NCBI GenBank assembly: GCA_003116975.1
Contig: BGKB01000288.1
Span: 1-46,068, forward strand
Length of the DNA: 46,068 nt
Source: Aurantiochytrium sp. KH105
Lineage: Eukaryota > Sar > Bigyra > Thraustochytrida > Thraustochytriidae
Direction of reading: 5' to 3'
The position numbers and the translations under genes were made by a program. The number at the start of each line of letters is the position of its first letter. The stretch's first letter is position 1. The notes under the pieces were generated by a model that made no database searches, was not told the origin of the DNA, and saw nothing but the letters and a program-made list of their open reading frames with translations. This document shows positions 1-8,921 of the stretch, one piece after another.

Positions 1-667
1 TACCACGCGTTTTTTCCCTCCGTGGCACCAGCTCACCGGGTCGTGTTTTTGAGAGCCACTCCCCACAGTGCCTTAGAAATCCCGTATATACGATCCCCCC
101 ACGGCCCAAAAAAATCGCCACACCACGTTTGCTGCTGTCCTGTTCTTTTTCAAAGACTGCGGCAATCGACGTTTCTCGCCGGTGGGCGAACGGTCGACCA
201 ACCGATTCGAAAAAAAAATCAAAGCCGGAGAGGTCTAGGTGCCGATTGGCCTTCGCAAAATCATGTATTTCTCTCGTAGACTCCGTGATAAAAAGACGGT
301 CTTATAAAAAAATAAATCTAAATTAGAAGGCGGCGTTCCAAAGGGGGCGAGCGAACCTGGAGGAAGCAGCAATGAAGGGGAAGGCAAGCAAAGCGAAAAG
401 CTCGCGACAGTCCGCACGACGTGGGCTCCGGCAGCGGCGCGACACGGCGGGAAGAGGAGACGGAGTCGCGCGCAAGCCAGGCGTCGCTCCTTGGGCTTGC
501 CTTTTCGGCGCGGTGAAAGACGGCCTCCACGTGTAGGTGGCCTGCGCAAGCGCGACGGCGGTTTGAGCGCAATCGATTTCTATCAGTCTATCTTCTCAAC
601 GTCAGGAGGGCAAAGCCGCGTCTGTGCACGCGCGCGCGCGCAAGCTAGATAGCGAGGAAACAGCAAA
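1..667. other. Intergenic region upstream of PSMA4
   Basis: No convincing gene is visible. The first 330 bases include A-rich tracts near 207-222 and 300-320, and the rest is GC-rich with a CG dinucleotide run near 631-643. The PSMA4 promoter and 5' leader presumably lie here. I could not place a TATA box or initiator with confidence: the A/T-rich stretch near 302-318 is 350 bases from the start codon. Confidence 0.5.
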
Positions 668-1441
668 ATGGGCTCCCGCTATGACTCGCGCACGACGGTG
701 TTCTCACCCGAAGGCCGGCTCTTCCAGGTCGAGTATGCGATGCAGGCGATCGACAACGCTGGTGCTTGCGTCGGTCTGCTCGCCGGCGACGGTGTAGTGA
801 TTGCCGCCGAAAAGAAGGCCACGAGCAAGCTGCTCGCTCCGAGTAAGACGAGCGAAAAGCTCTATATGATCGACGACCACGTTGCGTGTGCCGTCGCCGG
901 CCTCACTTCCGATGCCAATGTTCTTATCAGTTACCTTCGACGTGTCGCGCAAAACTACAAGCTTCAGTACCAGGAGCCGCAGCCTCTCGAGCAGCTCATC
1001 ATGCGTGTCTGCGATCTTAAACAGGGCTACACGCAGTTTGGTGGCCAGAGGCCCTTTGGTGTCTCCTTTCTCTACGCGGGCTGGGATCGTCATTACGGCT
1101 TCCAGCTGTATCAGTCGAACCCGTCTGGAAACTATGGTGGCTGGAAGGCGACCGCGATCGGCGCCAACAACCAGGCAGCGACTTCCCTCTTGAAGAAGGA
1201 GTACAAGGATGACTGTTCGATTGAAGAGGCGCTCGAGCTTGCGGTCAAGGTCCTCAACAAAACCATGGATTCGGTCACGCCAAGCGCTGACAAGATGGAG
1301 TTTTCTGTTCTCAGAATGGACAAGGATACGGGCAAGCTCGTGCAGCACGTCATGCACGATGACGAGGTCCAGGAGCTCTTGGACAAAATCATCGCTGAGG
1401 AGAAAGAAGCCGAGGCCAATGCCGAGGCAAAGGCAGCCTAA
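668..1441 (+). CDS. PSMA4: 20S proteasome subunit alpha type-4 (alpha3)
   Basis: Structural alpha-ring subunit of the 20S proteasome, which gates the channel and contributes no catalytic threonine. The 257-residue length is typical. The N-terminus carries the alpha-type signature: residues 4-10 YDSRTTV, then [17 protein letters not shown]. Downstream, QAYTQFGG-like (residues 119-126), RPFGVS and [16 protein letters not shown] blocks match the PSMA4/alpha3 branch better than other alpha subunits. The C-terminus is a charged [11 protein letters not shown] tail, as in other alpha3 proteins. The gene is one exon. The start is supported by the conserved MGSRYDS beginning and an A-rich context (cagcaaaATGG). 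It converges on RRP8 with about 200 bases between stop codons. The subunit assignment comes from motif recall, not from a search. Confidence 0.95.
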   Translation: MGSRYDSRTTVFSPEGRLFQVEYAMQAIDNAGACVGLLAGDGVVIAAEKKATSKLLAPSKTSEKLYMIDDHVACAVAGLTSDANVLISYLRRVAQNYKLQYQEPQPLEQLIMRVCDLKQGYTQFGGQRPFGVSFLYAGWDRHYGFQLYQSNPSGNYGGWKATAIGANNQAATSLLKKEYKDDCSIEEALELAVKVLNKTMDSVTPSADKMEFSVLRMDKDTGKLVQHVMHDDEVQELLDKIIAEEKEAEANAEAKAA

Positions 1442-1641
1442 GTAAGATCCAAAGAAAATTATCATTTACTGATCGATCGTTGTTCATCGAGACGCCCATA
1501 TAGCAAGCGCATACACACACGCACGAAGCGGTGAGGATCAGGGAATGGTGTAGCACCTTCGTTCACTCTAAGGATGCACCGCAATTTTGACCTCTTCTTT
1601 GTTTTCTCCTTGAACACCAAAAGAAGAAGCTAGGTCTATAA

Positions 1642-2694
1642 CTAGCGTTTCTTATATACACACGACTTGAGCACGCCTTCGTTTTCCTCAAGAAAGCCGC
1701 GCGCCTTGATACGCCTTGCCAATTCCGCCTCCTGCGCACTTCCACCCAGCATGGCTGCCTTGCGGAATCGAAAGAGCACGAACATGCGATTGTCGATCTC
1801 CTCGTTAATCAAACGAAAACCCAACTTTTTCAAAACGCGTTTAAAAGAAGCAATGCCCCGCTCCATGTCTCGCGCAGAGTCCGCCGCACCTTTTCCCGCG
1901 CTGCAAAACCGGCTCTTCACTTCCGCCACAATAAGAGTGCCGCCAACCTTGAGTGTTCGCCGCGCTTCGAGGAGGAACCGCTGATAGTCAGTTCCCATCA
2001 GCGACAAAGAAAACACAGCAACATCGAGACTGGCGTCCTCCAGAGGAACGTCTGCGCTGCTCGCAACAGTGACATGCTCGTTGGTTTCGCAGAGGTCAAA
2101 AGAATGTACCGTATGAGGCACCGTGCGGGCGATGAGAGCATTCCCGCATCCAAAGTCGCCGACGATCGTACCCTCTGGCATGTCGCCCACCTCTCGCGCG
2201 ATCATCGCCGCGGGGTTCTCGGGCCAGCGCTGGACCTGACTTTCGAAACCGCGGTGGTAGACCTCGTAAAGCTCTGGCTTGCGTTTAAAGAGCCGCACCG
2301 CCTCCTCGCTCGAGGTTGTGTACAGCTGCTCGTTGAGCCAGCGAAATTGCCCGCTCTCAAGCTTGGCCTTAAATTTGGACTGCAGCGCCGAGGTTGCGCC
2401 GATGCCCTTGGCTTGGCCCTTCTTGCCGTCACGGCGTGTTCCTGCGCGGGCTCCCACGCCCGTGGTGCTCTCGTGCCGGCGCCTCTTCTCCCGCAAGCCT
2501 CCGTCAGCTGACGCCTGCCGCGCACGCTTTGGGTGGCGGCGGGGCCCTCCATCAGCGGCGCGACCACTATCATTACCATTACCAGCGCCCGGCGCGAGCC
2601 CAGCACCGGCGCCCGTCGCCGCACGCTGCCGTCGCAGCGCTCGCCGCGACTTCCCGCCGCCACCGCCCGCGCGGGCGATCTTGGGCCTGTCCAT
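1642..2694 (-). CDS. RRP8: Ribosomal RNA-processing protein 8 (SAM-dependent rRNA methyltransferase)
   Basis: Nucleolar methyltransferase; family members make m1A in the large-subunit rRNA (yeast Rrp8, human nucleomethylin). The chosen start at 2694 gives 350 residues. An in-frame ATG at 2769 would add 25 unconserved residues. Residues 1-100 are basic, glycine-rich and disordered, as expected for a nucleolar targeting region. The RRP8 domain spans about 107-325: FKAKLESGQFRWLNEQLY, then YHRGFESQVQRWPENP, the SAM motif I GDFGCGNALIA (about 179-189), FDLCE, and VFSLSLMGTDY (a characteristic RRP8 block). The ending RFRK..R is consistent with the family's C-terminal strand. The gene diverges from the diacylglycerol kinase at 3380. 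Confidence 0.93.
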   Translation of the reverse strand: MDRPKIARAGGGGGKSRRALRRQRAATGAGAGLAPGAGNGNDSGRAADGGPRRHPKRARQASADGGLREKRRRHESTTGVGARAGTRRDGKKGQAKGIGATSALQSKFKAKLESGQFRWLNEQLYTTSSEEAVRLFKRKPELYEVYHRGFESQVQRWPENPAAMIAREVGDMPEGTIVGDFGCGNALIARTVPHTVHSFDLCETNEHVTVASSADVPLEDASLDVAVFSLSLMGTDYQRFLLEARRTLKVGGTLIVAEVKSRFCSAGKGAADSARDMERGIASFKRVLKKLGFRLINEEIDNRMFVLFRFRKAAMLGGSAQEAELARRIKARGFLEENEGVLKSCVYKKR

Positions 2695-3379
2695 GTTCGA
2701 GCGGCTTTCAAGTTTTGCTTCAGGACATGGCTTTTGGATGGATTTCAGGCGAACTCCAGTTGCTTGCAAGGGTCGCCCGGTCGGTTAGCCACGGACCGAC
2801 GCGGCCTGGGATCAGTTCTCGGGCCAGACTTCGACGAAGCGGACATGCTAGCACGTGCCGTGACATCCTCGCTTTGTCCTGATCCGGACAGCGGCCATCC
2901 GCTAGTAAGCAAGGTCTCGTGGCAGAATTCGTCCGAGTTTGTTGCTTCGTTAGTACTAGTCTATACCCGTCCATGGCCGCCGCCTAGGCAGACCCGAAAA
3001 GGGAAAACGTCGGCGAGGAGCGCTGCGCAGCCGCGCGTGAGCGCATCTTTTCTCCCTCAAAGTGTCTCTCCCTGTCTACGGCCCGAGCTCAACCACCCCT
3101 TTGGTCACGCCCCCCGCGCGACCGTGGCGCCTCGCGCTCGGCGTTGTTGGCACTCTCAGCCTCGGACGAGCGAGCGGGTGGGCGGGGTCCATATTTGGAC
3201 GAGGTTAATCGACTCCACCATCTCCGACAGCTCGCCTCGCCCCTCCCCCCACGCAAGTACGTTGTTCGGGACAGCGACAGAAGCACCAGCAGCACCGGCA
3301 GCACCGGCAGCACCAGCTGCTCGCCACTCGCGAGCGTCATTTTGTGCAAATCGCCGAAAGATAGAGTTTCCAGGACAAG
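2695..3379. other. Divergent intergenic region between RRP8 and diacylglycerol kinase 1
   Basis: About 685 bases between two start codons, presumably holding promoters for both genes. A CAGCACCGG-type repeat sits at about 3282-3312 (three to four near copies), just upstream of the kinase start. No gene is supported; a long forward open frame crossing this region is antisense to RRP8 and low-complexity. Confidence 0.5.
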
Positions 3380-5095
3380 ATGGGATGCACTTCATCTGCG
3401 CAATTGGAGCGCGCGAGGGATGCGGCTCCCGTGCAGGCCGGCAAGGAGGTCGAAGTCGAAGTTTTCATGGCGGTAAATCCTGGGTCCGGAGGCCTGGTAG
3501 CCAAACAGCTCATTGACATGAAGGTGCCGCGCTTCGAGATGGAGCTAGGAAACGGGCAAAAGTGCATGGTAAGCATCTTCAGTCTCAAGGACAACGATGC
3601 GCGAGAAGCGCATTTCAAAGAAATGGCCAGACTTGCTCGCGACACAGAACGTTACGACGTCCGCATCGTGGCATGCGGGGGAGATGGCACTGTCAAATGG
3701 GTCATTTCGTGCCTCGCCAACGCGCACGCGCTCAATATCCCCATCGCCATCATCCCCTTTGGAACTGGCAACGACCTCGCGCGCACTCTAGGCTGGGGCT
3801 CCAGTCCACCGACACCTCTCATCGGAACAGGCATGAAAGCGCTCACGGACCGCATTCGCATGATTCATGCGGCAGAGGAGATCCCCCTGGACGTGTGGCT
3901 CATCAAGGTCCGTTTGGGCGCAGGGGCCGAGGCTTGCTTTGAAGAAGTCAAGGACAAGAAAATTGTCAAGGCGCACAGTGGTAAGCGCGAGTTGGAAGAG
4001 GTCATGATCAATTACTTTTCGATTGGAGCCGATGGGGAGCTCATGTTCGCTTTTGAACAAAATCGCGGCAAAACTCAATTCGCAAACAAAAGAGTTTACG
4101 CCCGCAAGGGGATGGGTCAAGCCATCGTGCCCCCGCCGCGTCTTGGGAAATTCATCGAGTCCGCCACGTACGGCCCAGGCGCGCTTATCGCAGAGGCTCC
4201 TCCTGGTCCCAACCCAGTGCCGCAACCGCTCGAGTTCAATGCCAAGGACCGCATGCTGCTCTTTTTAAACATTCCAAGCTACGGCGCAGGAGCTGATCCT
4301 TGGCGACGAAGCAAAGACGCAGAAAGTAAAGGCAGATTTCACCCGCAATTCGTTGGCGACCGCGAGGTGGAGGTCATGACCGTCAACCGCACCTCCGATA
4401 TCGCACTCTCGCTCACGACTGGATCAACCCTTGGACTGCATCGTCTCAAGCAGAACTCCGAATTTTATATCAAGTTCCGGCCCGGATCTGATGTCCACTT
4501 CCAAATCGACGGAGAGGCGCTTCGCGCATGTCACGCAGACTCCGTATCTGTCATACACGGCTACCAGGTTCGTCTTTTGCGTTCATCGAATGCCAAGGCT
4601 GTTGCCTATCCAGCTGGCCATGTGCCCGAGAGCATACCTTTTCCATACGAGGAGGCAGACGCCAAAGAGGCTCAAGCGCAAGAAGACGCAACTGCGCCCG
4701 AACCAATGGAGAGTCTTGATGAAGATGCCGTACGTCTCGCTGACGCCGAGGCTGAGGACAAACTAGAACAAGAGGCGAAAGAGCTCCGGGATGCCGGCGT
4801 GATTGATGAGAGCGATGCCGCTGCAAAAGACGATGCAGACGCCATCGCTAAAGTCGAAGAAAAAGACACCAACTCATCCGAAACCAGGGAGAATCGCCGC
4901 GTCGATAATGAAGATGCTGATGCCGTCACTGGTAGTGGTGCTGCTGGTGCTGCTAATGCTGCAGATGAAAATGACGATAACGATGATGAAGGTGACGACG
5001 AGACGGTTCGCAGCGAGGCAACTTTGAACGAAGATGATGATGACAAAGCCGAAGATACGATTCCCGAGCCAGAGACAAAGGTGGCCATGAGCTAA
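3380..5095 (+). CDS. Diacylglycerol kinase, predicted acylated (paralog 1)
   Basis: Predicted to phosphorylate diacylglycerol to phosphatidic acid at membranes. The 571-residue protein has a DAGK catalytic domain: VNPGSGG at 32-38, GGDGT nucleotide-binding motif at 100-104, [15 protein letters not shown] from 126. The accessory domain follows: [19 protein letters not shown], then [15 protein letters not shown] and FQIDGEA. There are no C1 or EF-hand modules, so membrane binding must come from elsewhere. The N-terminus MGCTSS fits an N-myristoylation site with a palmitoylatable Cys3 (inferred from pattern). The last ~130 residues (from about 440) are highly acidic and probably disordered. It is a paralog of the gene at 7160-8605; the two point towards each other with the His/Pro-rich gene between. 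Substrate is inferred from the family. Confidence 0.93.
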   Translation: MGCTSSAQLERARDAAPVQAGKEVEVEVFMAVNPGSGGLVAKQLIDMKVPRFEMELGNGQKCMVSIFSLKDNDAREAHFKEMARLARDTERYDVRIVACGGDGTVKWVISCLANAHALNIPIAIIPFGTGNDLARTLGWGSSPPTPLIGTGMKALTDRIRMIHAAEEIPLDVWLIKVRLGAGAEACFEEVKDKKIVKAHSGKRELEEVMINYFSIGADGELMFAFEQNRGKTQFANKRVYARKGMGQAIVPPPRLGKFIESATYGPGALIAEAPPGPNPVPQPLEFNAKDRMLLFLNIPSYGAGADPWRRSKDAESKGRFHPQFVGDREVEVMTVNRTSDIALSLTTGSTLGLHRLKQNSEFYIKFRPGSDVHFQIDGEALRACHADSVSVIHGYQVRLLRSSNAKAVAYPAGHVPESIPFPYEEADAKEAQAQEDATAPEPMESLDEDAVRLADAEAEDKLEQEAKELRDAGVIDESDAAAKDDADAIAKVEEKDTNSSETRENRRVDNEDADAVTGSGAAGAANAADENDDNDDEGDDETVRSEATLNEDDDDKAEDTIPEPETKVAMS

Positions 5096-5502
5096 GATCT
5101 CGAGAATACAGACAAAGGGCGAAGAATTCAGACGAACCTACTTGTCATTTTTGAAATGAAAAATTCTACCCTTTTGATTTCAAATCTCGCAATCGACTGC
5201 GTTTGCCGACAACCCTGTGATGAGGGGAACGACAAGGGGCAATTCAAATCCAACAAATTCGATCTTCATCTTAAAAATAGAAATTGCCCAGCTTCCTTCG
5301 TCTGATCTTGTCATTGACTGTGTCGATGCTCTTGTGCAATATCAAATTTTGATGCTTTCTTGCAATGCTTCGCGTAAGTTATCTGAGCGTTCCCAGTCAT
5401 TGGCATGCAACGTCCGCACGAGGCTACATGAACTCTCTTCTTTTTCCTCAAATGTCTGTGTAATCGTTAGGGGGGAATGGACGTGCACGTTCTTCGTTGT
5501 GT
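5096..5502. other. Convergent 3' intergenic region
   Basis: About 400 bases between two stop codons, more A/T-rich than the coding sequence and likely holding both 3' UTRs. No gene or RNA is recognised. The TTGAAC hexanucleotide run begins at its right end and forms the last codons of the neighbouring minus-strand gene. Confidence 0.5.
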
Positions 5503-6267
5503 TTATTTGAACTTGAACTTGAACTTGAAGAGCTTGTGAGTTTTGTGCTTGTGGTGTTTTGGCTTCTTCTGTTTGATGTATGTCACCGTCGTGTGCGAAT
5601 GTGTCGGAGGCAGATACATGCCATGAGAGTGCTGGGAATGCTGCTGCACATAGACTGGTTGTGCGGGCGGTGGTGGCGGCGGCGGTCCATACGGTGCCGC
5701 CGGGGGTGGAGGAGGCTGTTGCTGGTGGTGGTGATGATGATGATGGACATGAGCTGAGCGCTGGTTCATCGTGTTCGAGTACTGCTCGACATGCGTCGAG
5801 TGATACTGCGGAGCATACACGTTGTGAGCGGGTTGTGGTGGATAGGGAGGATGCGTCTGCAGCGGCCCAGAAGGCGGTGGTACCATCGCAAACTTTGATT
5901 GGCTCGGTGGTGATGGTGGGACTGGCGGCGGTTGCGGTCTTGCCGGCTGAGGAGGAATTGATGGGCGTGAATAAGCATATGCTTGCGGAACTGGTGGCGC
6001 TGAGGGTGCTGGGACGTTTGTCGGGTACATTGAAGGCGTTTCCTTGTACGCATCCTTGAACATGGTCTTGCCAAGCGTCTCGAGCTCGGCCACCCTGGAC
6101 GGATCCAGCTTCTTGACGGCATCAGTGCTCGCGTGGCTTGCAGAAGGCGCTGTTGCGGCTGGCTGACGTGGCGGTGGAGGCGGTACCCCACGCCCGCTGC
6201 TCGCCTGCGCCGTTGGTGACGGGATCGCCGGCGTCCAAGTCCCGCGAAACCTTTGCTCCGACGACAT
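5503..6267 (-). CDS. His/Pro-rich low-complexity protein
   Basis: No known family recognised. From the start at 6267 it has 254 residues; an ATG at 6297 would add ten (the context does not decide). The N-terminal third has a possible conserved helix, KLDPSRVAELETLGKTMF. The remainder is Pro-, Gln- and Tyr-rich, with a run of seven to eight histidines, polyproline tracts and several PPYPPQP/APYGPPPP-type segments that could bind WW, SH3 or profilin-like partners (inference). The C-terminus alternates Phe and Lys and is encoded by a TTGAAC hexanucleotide repeat. One continuous exon without stops over 760 bases in a compositionally biased frame supports coding; function is unknown. Its 5' side faces a 0.9 kb gap before the second kinase gene, which lies on the same strand. 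Confidence 0.68.
   Translation of the reverse strand: MSSEQRFRGTWTPAIPSPTAQASSGRGVPPPPPRQPAATAPSASHASTDAVKKLDPSRVAELETLGKTMFKDAYKETPSMYPTNVPAPSAPPVPQAYAYSRPSIPPQPARPQPPPVPPSPPSQSKFAMVPPPSGPLQTHPPYPPQPAHNVYAPQYHSTHVEQYSNTMNQRSAHVHHHHHHHQQQPPPPPAAPYGPPPPPPPAQPVYVQQHSQHSHGMYLPPTHSHTTVTYIKQKKPKHHKHKTHKLFKFKFKFK
5509..5530. repeat. TTGAAC hexanucleotide repeat in a coding end
   Basis: Three and a half copies of TTGAAC on the plus strand. They encode the alternating Phe-Lys C-terminus of the minus-strand gene. Because the unit is six bases, copy-number changes keep the frame. Confidence 0.85.
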
Positions 6268-7159
6268 CTTTTGCCTGCTTGATGGATGGATGTCCACAAC
6301 ACTCCGTCACCGACGCAGAACTTGGGCCGAGGCACCACCACCAGATATAGACCCCCAAGCTTTGACCTAGGCTTGGTATCAAGGCACGCCAAGCCGAGTA
6401 CGCTCAAGTGGGTCACGACGAGTCCGAGGTCTGCGCGAAGATTTGCGGTCGGGGCGGAGAAGAAAAAGATCCTGGTTTGGTCGATTCAAATCATCTGTTT
6501 TCTGACCGTGACTCGCGGGTTCAATAACGCTTCGGCTGAATCAAGCAAGCATGGGAAGCGGGCGGCTTTATCTCTCGACGGCTCTTTCTCTATTTTGAGT
6601 GGTCCTGACTTCTTGTTTGACCACTGTCGCAGTGCTCGAGAAAGGGGGGCAGGGGTGTCCTTTTTTAGAACCAACGTTTGGCATAAGTTCGATTCCTAAG
6701 CTTTGGCTCTGCAACATAGGCTTATCCAGTGATAAGCGTACGGTAGGTAGAATACGCATACGAGCACGCATCTGCTTGCGACTGCATTTTGGGAATTGCA
6801 TTCTAAAAAAAATATTTCGTTGTAGCACGCCATACTGTGAAAGGCTTATGCATCAGTCATTGCTTCTACTGCTGCTAGGTAATTGTTTTCGGGTGACTTG
6901 CAAAACTCAAAGTAAAATTCAAAAGGTCGAGTCTTTCAGAGAAAAAAAGCATCCTCCCAATGACCCCATCAGGCCTACCCGGTGGCCAGCTATGAAATCA
7001 GAGCGCAGATTTTACAAAATCCAATTGCATCCCCGGGTGGCAAAACCGAGAGCGAGTCTTTAGCTAAAGGCTCGCCTGAATTCGAAGCTTTACAGCTTTC
7101 ATCGACGATTAGACTATGGTGTGCGAGTCGATGCCAGGTAATCCTCCTTTTCGATTTTG
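6268..7159. other. Intergenic region between two minus-strand genes
   Basis: About 890 bases without a supported gene. It should contain the promoter of the His/Pro-rich gene (right of 6267) and the 3' UTR of the second kinase gene (left of 7160). Several A-rich tracts occur near 6800-6990. A tRNA B-box-like string near 6687 lacks a matching A box. Confidence 0.45.
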
Positions 7160-8605
7160 CTAGTGTGATGAAAATTTCTCCGCTTTGGAAGGTATAGGGA
7201 TCGCGACAACACCGGAAGATACTGACGCAGGATCGTCCGTCCCGTCTCCAGCCTGATCCTTAATGTCACGTACAATGTTGCTGTCTTCATCATCTTCGTT
7301 GTCTGCGTCTTCGTCGCTCTCCTGAAAATCAGAAGTGACAAAGCCGACGTGGACAGGCGCTTGTTCCCCGGGGACGAGCGAGCGGATCCGCTTTGAGTCT
7401 GGGAGCGAGACGAATGAAGCCTTGCGAACGTCCGCTGCAGAGGAGCGCGCCAATGCGTGCGCGGCCCTCAAAACCTGAACCGTGTAGCCGTGTTCGATCG
7501 AGACTGTGGCTGGGTTCTGTGCATGAACCGCTTCGCCGTCAATTTGCAGATAAACGTCAGCATTTTCGCAAAAGCTGATATTGTACGCGCCGAGCTGCGC
7601 CGTGCGCTTGATTCCAAGCTTTGAGCCCGTTCCAATGTGCATTGCCACGTTTGCCGTGCCATGAATCGTACAGGCCTCAAGACGGCCATCTCCGACGTAC
7701 TGAGGCCCAAATCGACCCGTCCGTTTCGAGGGGCTCCACACATTTGCTCCGGCGCTATAGGAGGGAATATTGAGAAATGCAAGAATTCGATCAGATTTTC
7801 GAAACAAAATCGAGTCGCCCTCTTCTGACTCTAGTTTCTCAATCATTTGCCGTAGACGTGTAGGTCTCTTCATGAGTTGGTGGGTCCCACGTTCAATATA
7901 CACCAGCTTGTTACCCAGTTGTGAAGCTGTGCGTTGCTGCTCAAACTCAAAAACAATTTGCGCGTCAGCGCCCAGCGAGAAGTAATTGATCATCTCCTCT
8001 TCTATTACGTCCTCGCTCTCGTAAGCCTCTGTGATGGCGCCGTTGCGAACCTCAAAGAATTTGCCGTTCGGGCCTTTGGCAATACGGACCTTCCACACAT
8101 CAAGACTTGCTTCTTGCGCTTCAAGCGTCGCTATCATCAGCTTTTTAAGGGCTAGCATGTGAGCCCCGACCAGTGGTACGGGCGCCGAGGCGCCAAAGCC
8201 CATCGCACGGGAAAAGTCATTCCCTGTACCAAACGGAATGACGCCGATAGGCAAGTGTTCGAGCCCGCATCGAATGAGCTCCGAGAGAACCCACTTGACC
8301 GTTCCATCTCCTCCAGCAGCCACGACGCGCAGATTCTTGCGCCTGGCGGTACTCTCTGCCGTGACCCTCTCCATTCCACGCTTGTGGGAGTCAGCGTCCT
8401 TAAAGTCAAAAAACCACGCGCGACACGGTCTCCCTTGGTTATCTTCAAAGTCGAGCGTGTCTTGTCCGAGCTCGAGGAGTGCTCTGGCCGCGTTGCCGCC
8501 CGAAGACCCGTTCACCATCACAAAGACCTGGCCTGCTAAGGCCTTGGCCGCGACGGGCTCCTTGACACGGTCAGCGCCTGCCGCGGACGAGTTCACGCAT
8601 CCCAT
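7160..8605 (-). CDS. Diacylglycerol kinase, predicted acylated (paralog 2)
   Basis: Second diacylglycerol kinase, 481 residues, one exon. Catalytic domain: VNGSSGG at 31-37 (the paralog has VNPGSGG), GGDGTVKWV at 98-106, PFGTGNDFSRAMGFG from 124. Accessory domain: EEMINYFSLGADAQIVFEFEQQR, then LAFLNIPSYSAGANVW and LQIDGEAVHA. The first residues MGCVNSS again fit myristoylation at Gly2 and palmitoylation at Cys3. As in paralog 1, C1 domains are missing, and an acidic tail (SDFQESDEDADNEDDEDS region) precedes a short end. The shared start motif, domain order and acidic tail point to an old duplication. It diverges from the oxidoreductase gene with 316 bases between start codons. Confidence 0.93.
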   Translation of the reverse strand: MGCVNSSAAGADRVKEPVAAKALAGQVFVMVNGSSGGNAARALLELGQDTLDFEDNQGRPCRAWFFDFKDADSHKRGMERVTAESTARRKNLRVVAAGGDGTVKWVLSELIRCGLEHLPIGVIPFGTGNDFSRAMGFGASAPVPLVGAHMLALKKLMIATLEAQEASLDVWKVRIAKGPNGKFFEVRNGAITEAYESEDVIEEEMINYFSLGADAQIVFEFEQQRTASQLGNKLVYIERGTHQLMKRPTRLRQMIEKLESEEGDSILFRKSDRILAFLNIPSYSAGANVWSPSKRTGRFGPQYVGDGRLEACTIHGTANVAMHIGTGSKLGIKRTAQLGAYNISFCENADVYLQIDGEAVHAQNPATVSIEHGYTVQVLRAAHALARSSAADVRKASFVSLPDSKRIRSLVPGEQAPVHVGFVTSDFQESDEDADNEDDEDSNIVRDIKDQAGDGTDDPASVSSGVVAIPIPSKAEKFSSH

Positions 8606-8921
8606 GGTATTTGAAAAGGATGTTGCGCTCGCTTGCTACGCGAGCGAAGAGGGATGCTCTCGCTTGTCGCAAACGCAAATCACGCTGCCTTCAAGCTAGG
8701 CGAATGGCTTCTTTTCGCGAGCCCGACGTCCCGCCCGCCTGCCTTGCTTGCCTCCCTTGTCCAATTGTCGCGCTGGTTTTGGCTTTACTTCACATCTAAT
8801 CTCATCAGCGCGTGCCGCATGCTTGCTGCTCGAACGGCATCAGTCTCATCGTGCACGATATTGGAAAAGGATAAAAATTGAAAAAATAATAAAAAAATAA
8901 ACTTGCACAACAAAGGAGGAA
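8606..8921. promoter_or_regulatory. Compact divergent promoter region
   Basis: Only 316 bases separate the start codons of the second kinase (-) and the FAD oxidoreductase (+), so both promoters are expected here. The 50 bases next to the oxidoreductase start are A-rich. No specific factor site is recognised. Confidence 0.5.

Noticed and set aside
704..1465. Long minus-strand open frame overlapping PSMA4
   Set aside because: It is antisense to a strongly conserved gene, has no recognisable domain, and arises from codon bias.
2533..3516. 327-residue plus-strand open frame over RRP8 and its promoter
   Set aside because: Low-complexity, overlaps two supported genes, and shows no family motif.
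6620..6705. Possible tRNA, from a B-box-like GTTCGATTCC
   Set aside because: No A box at the right distance and no cloverleaf pairing seen.
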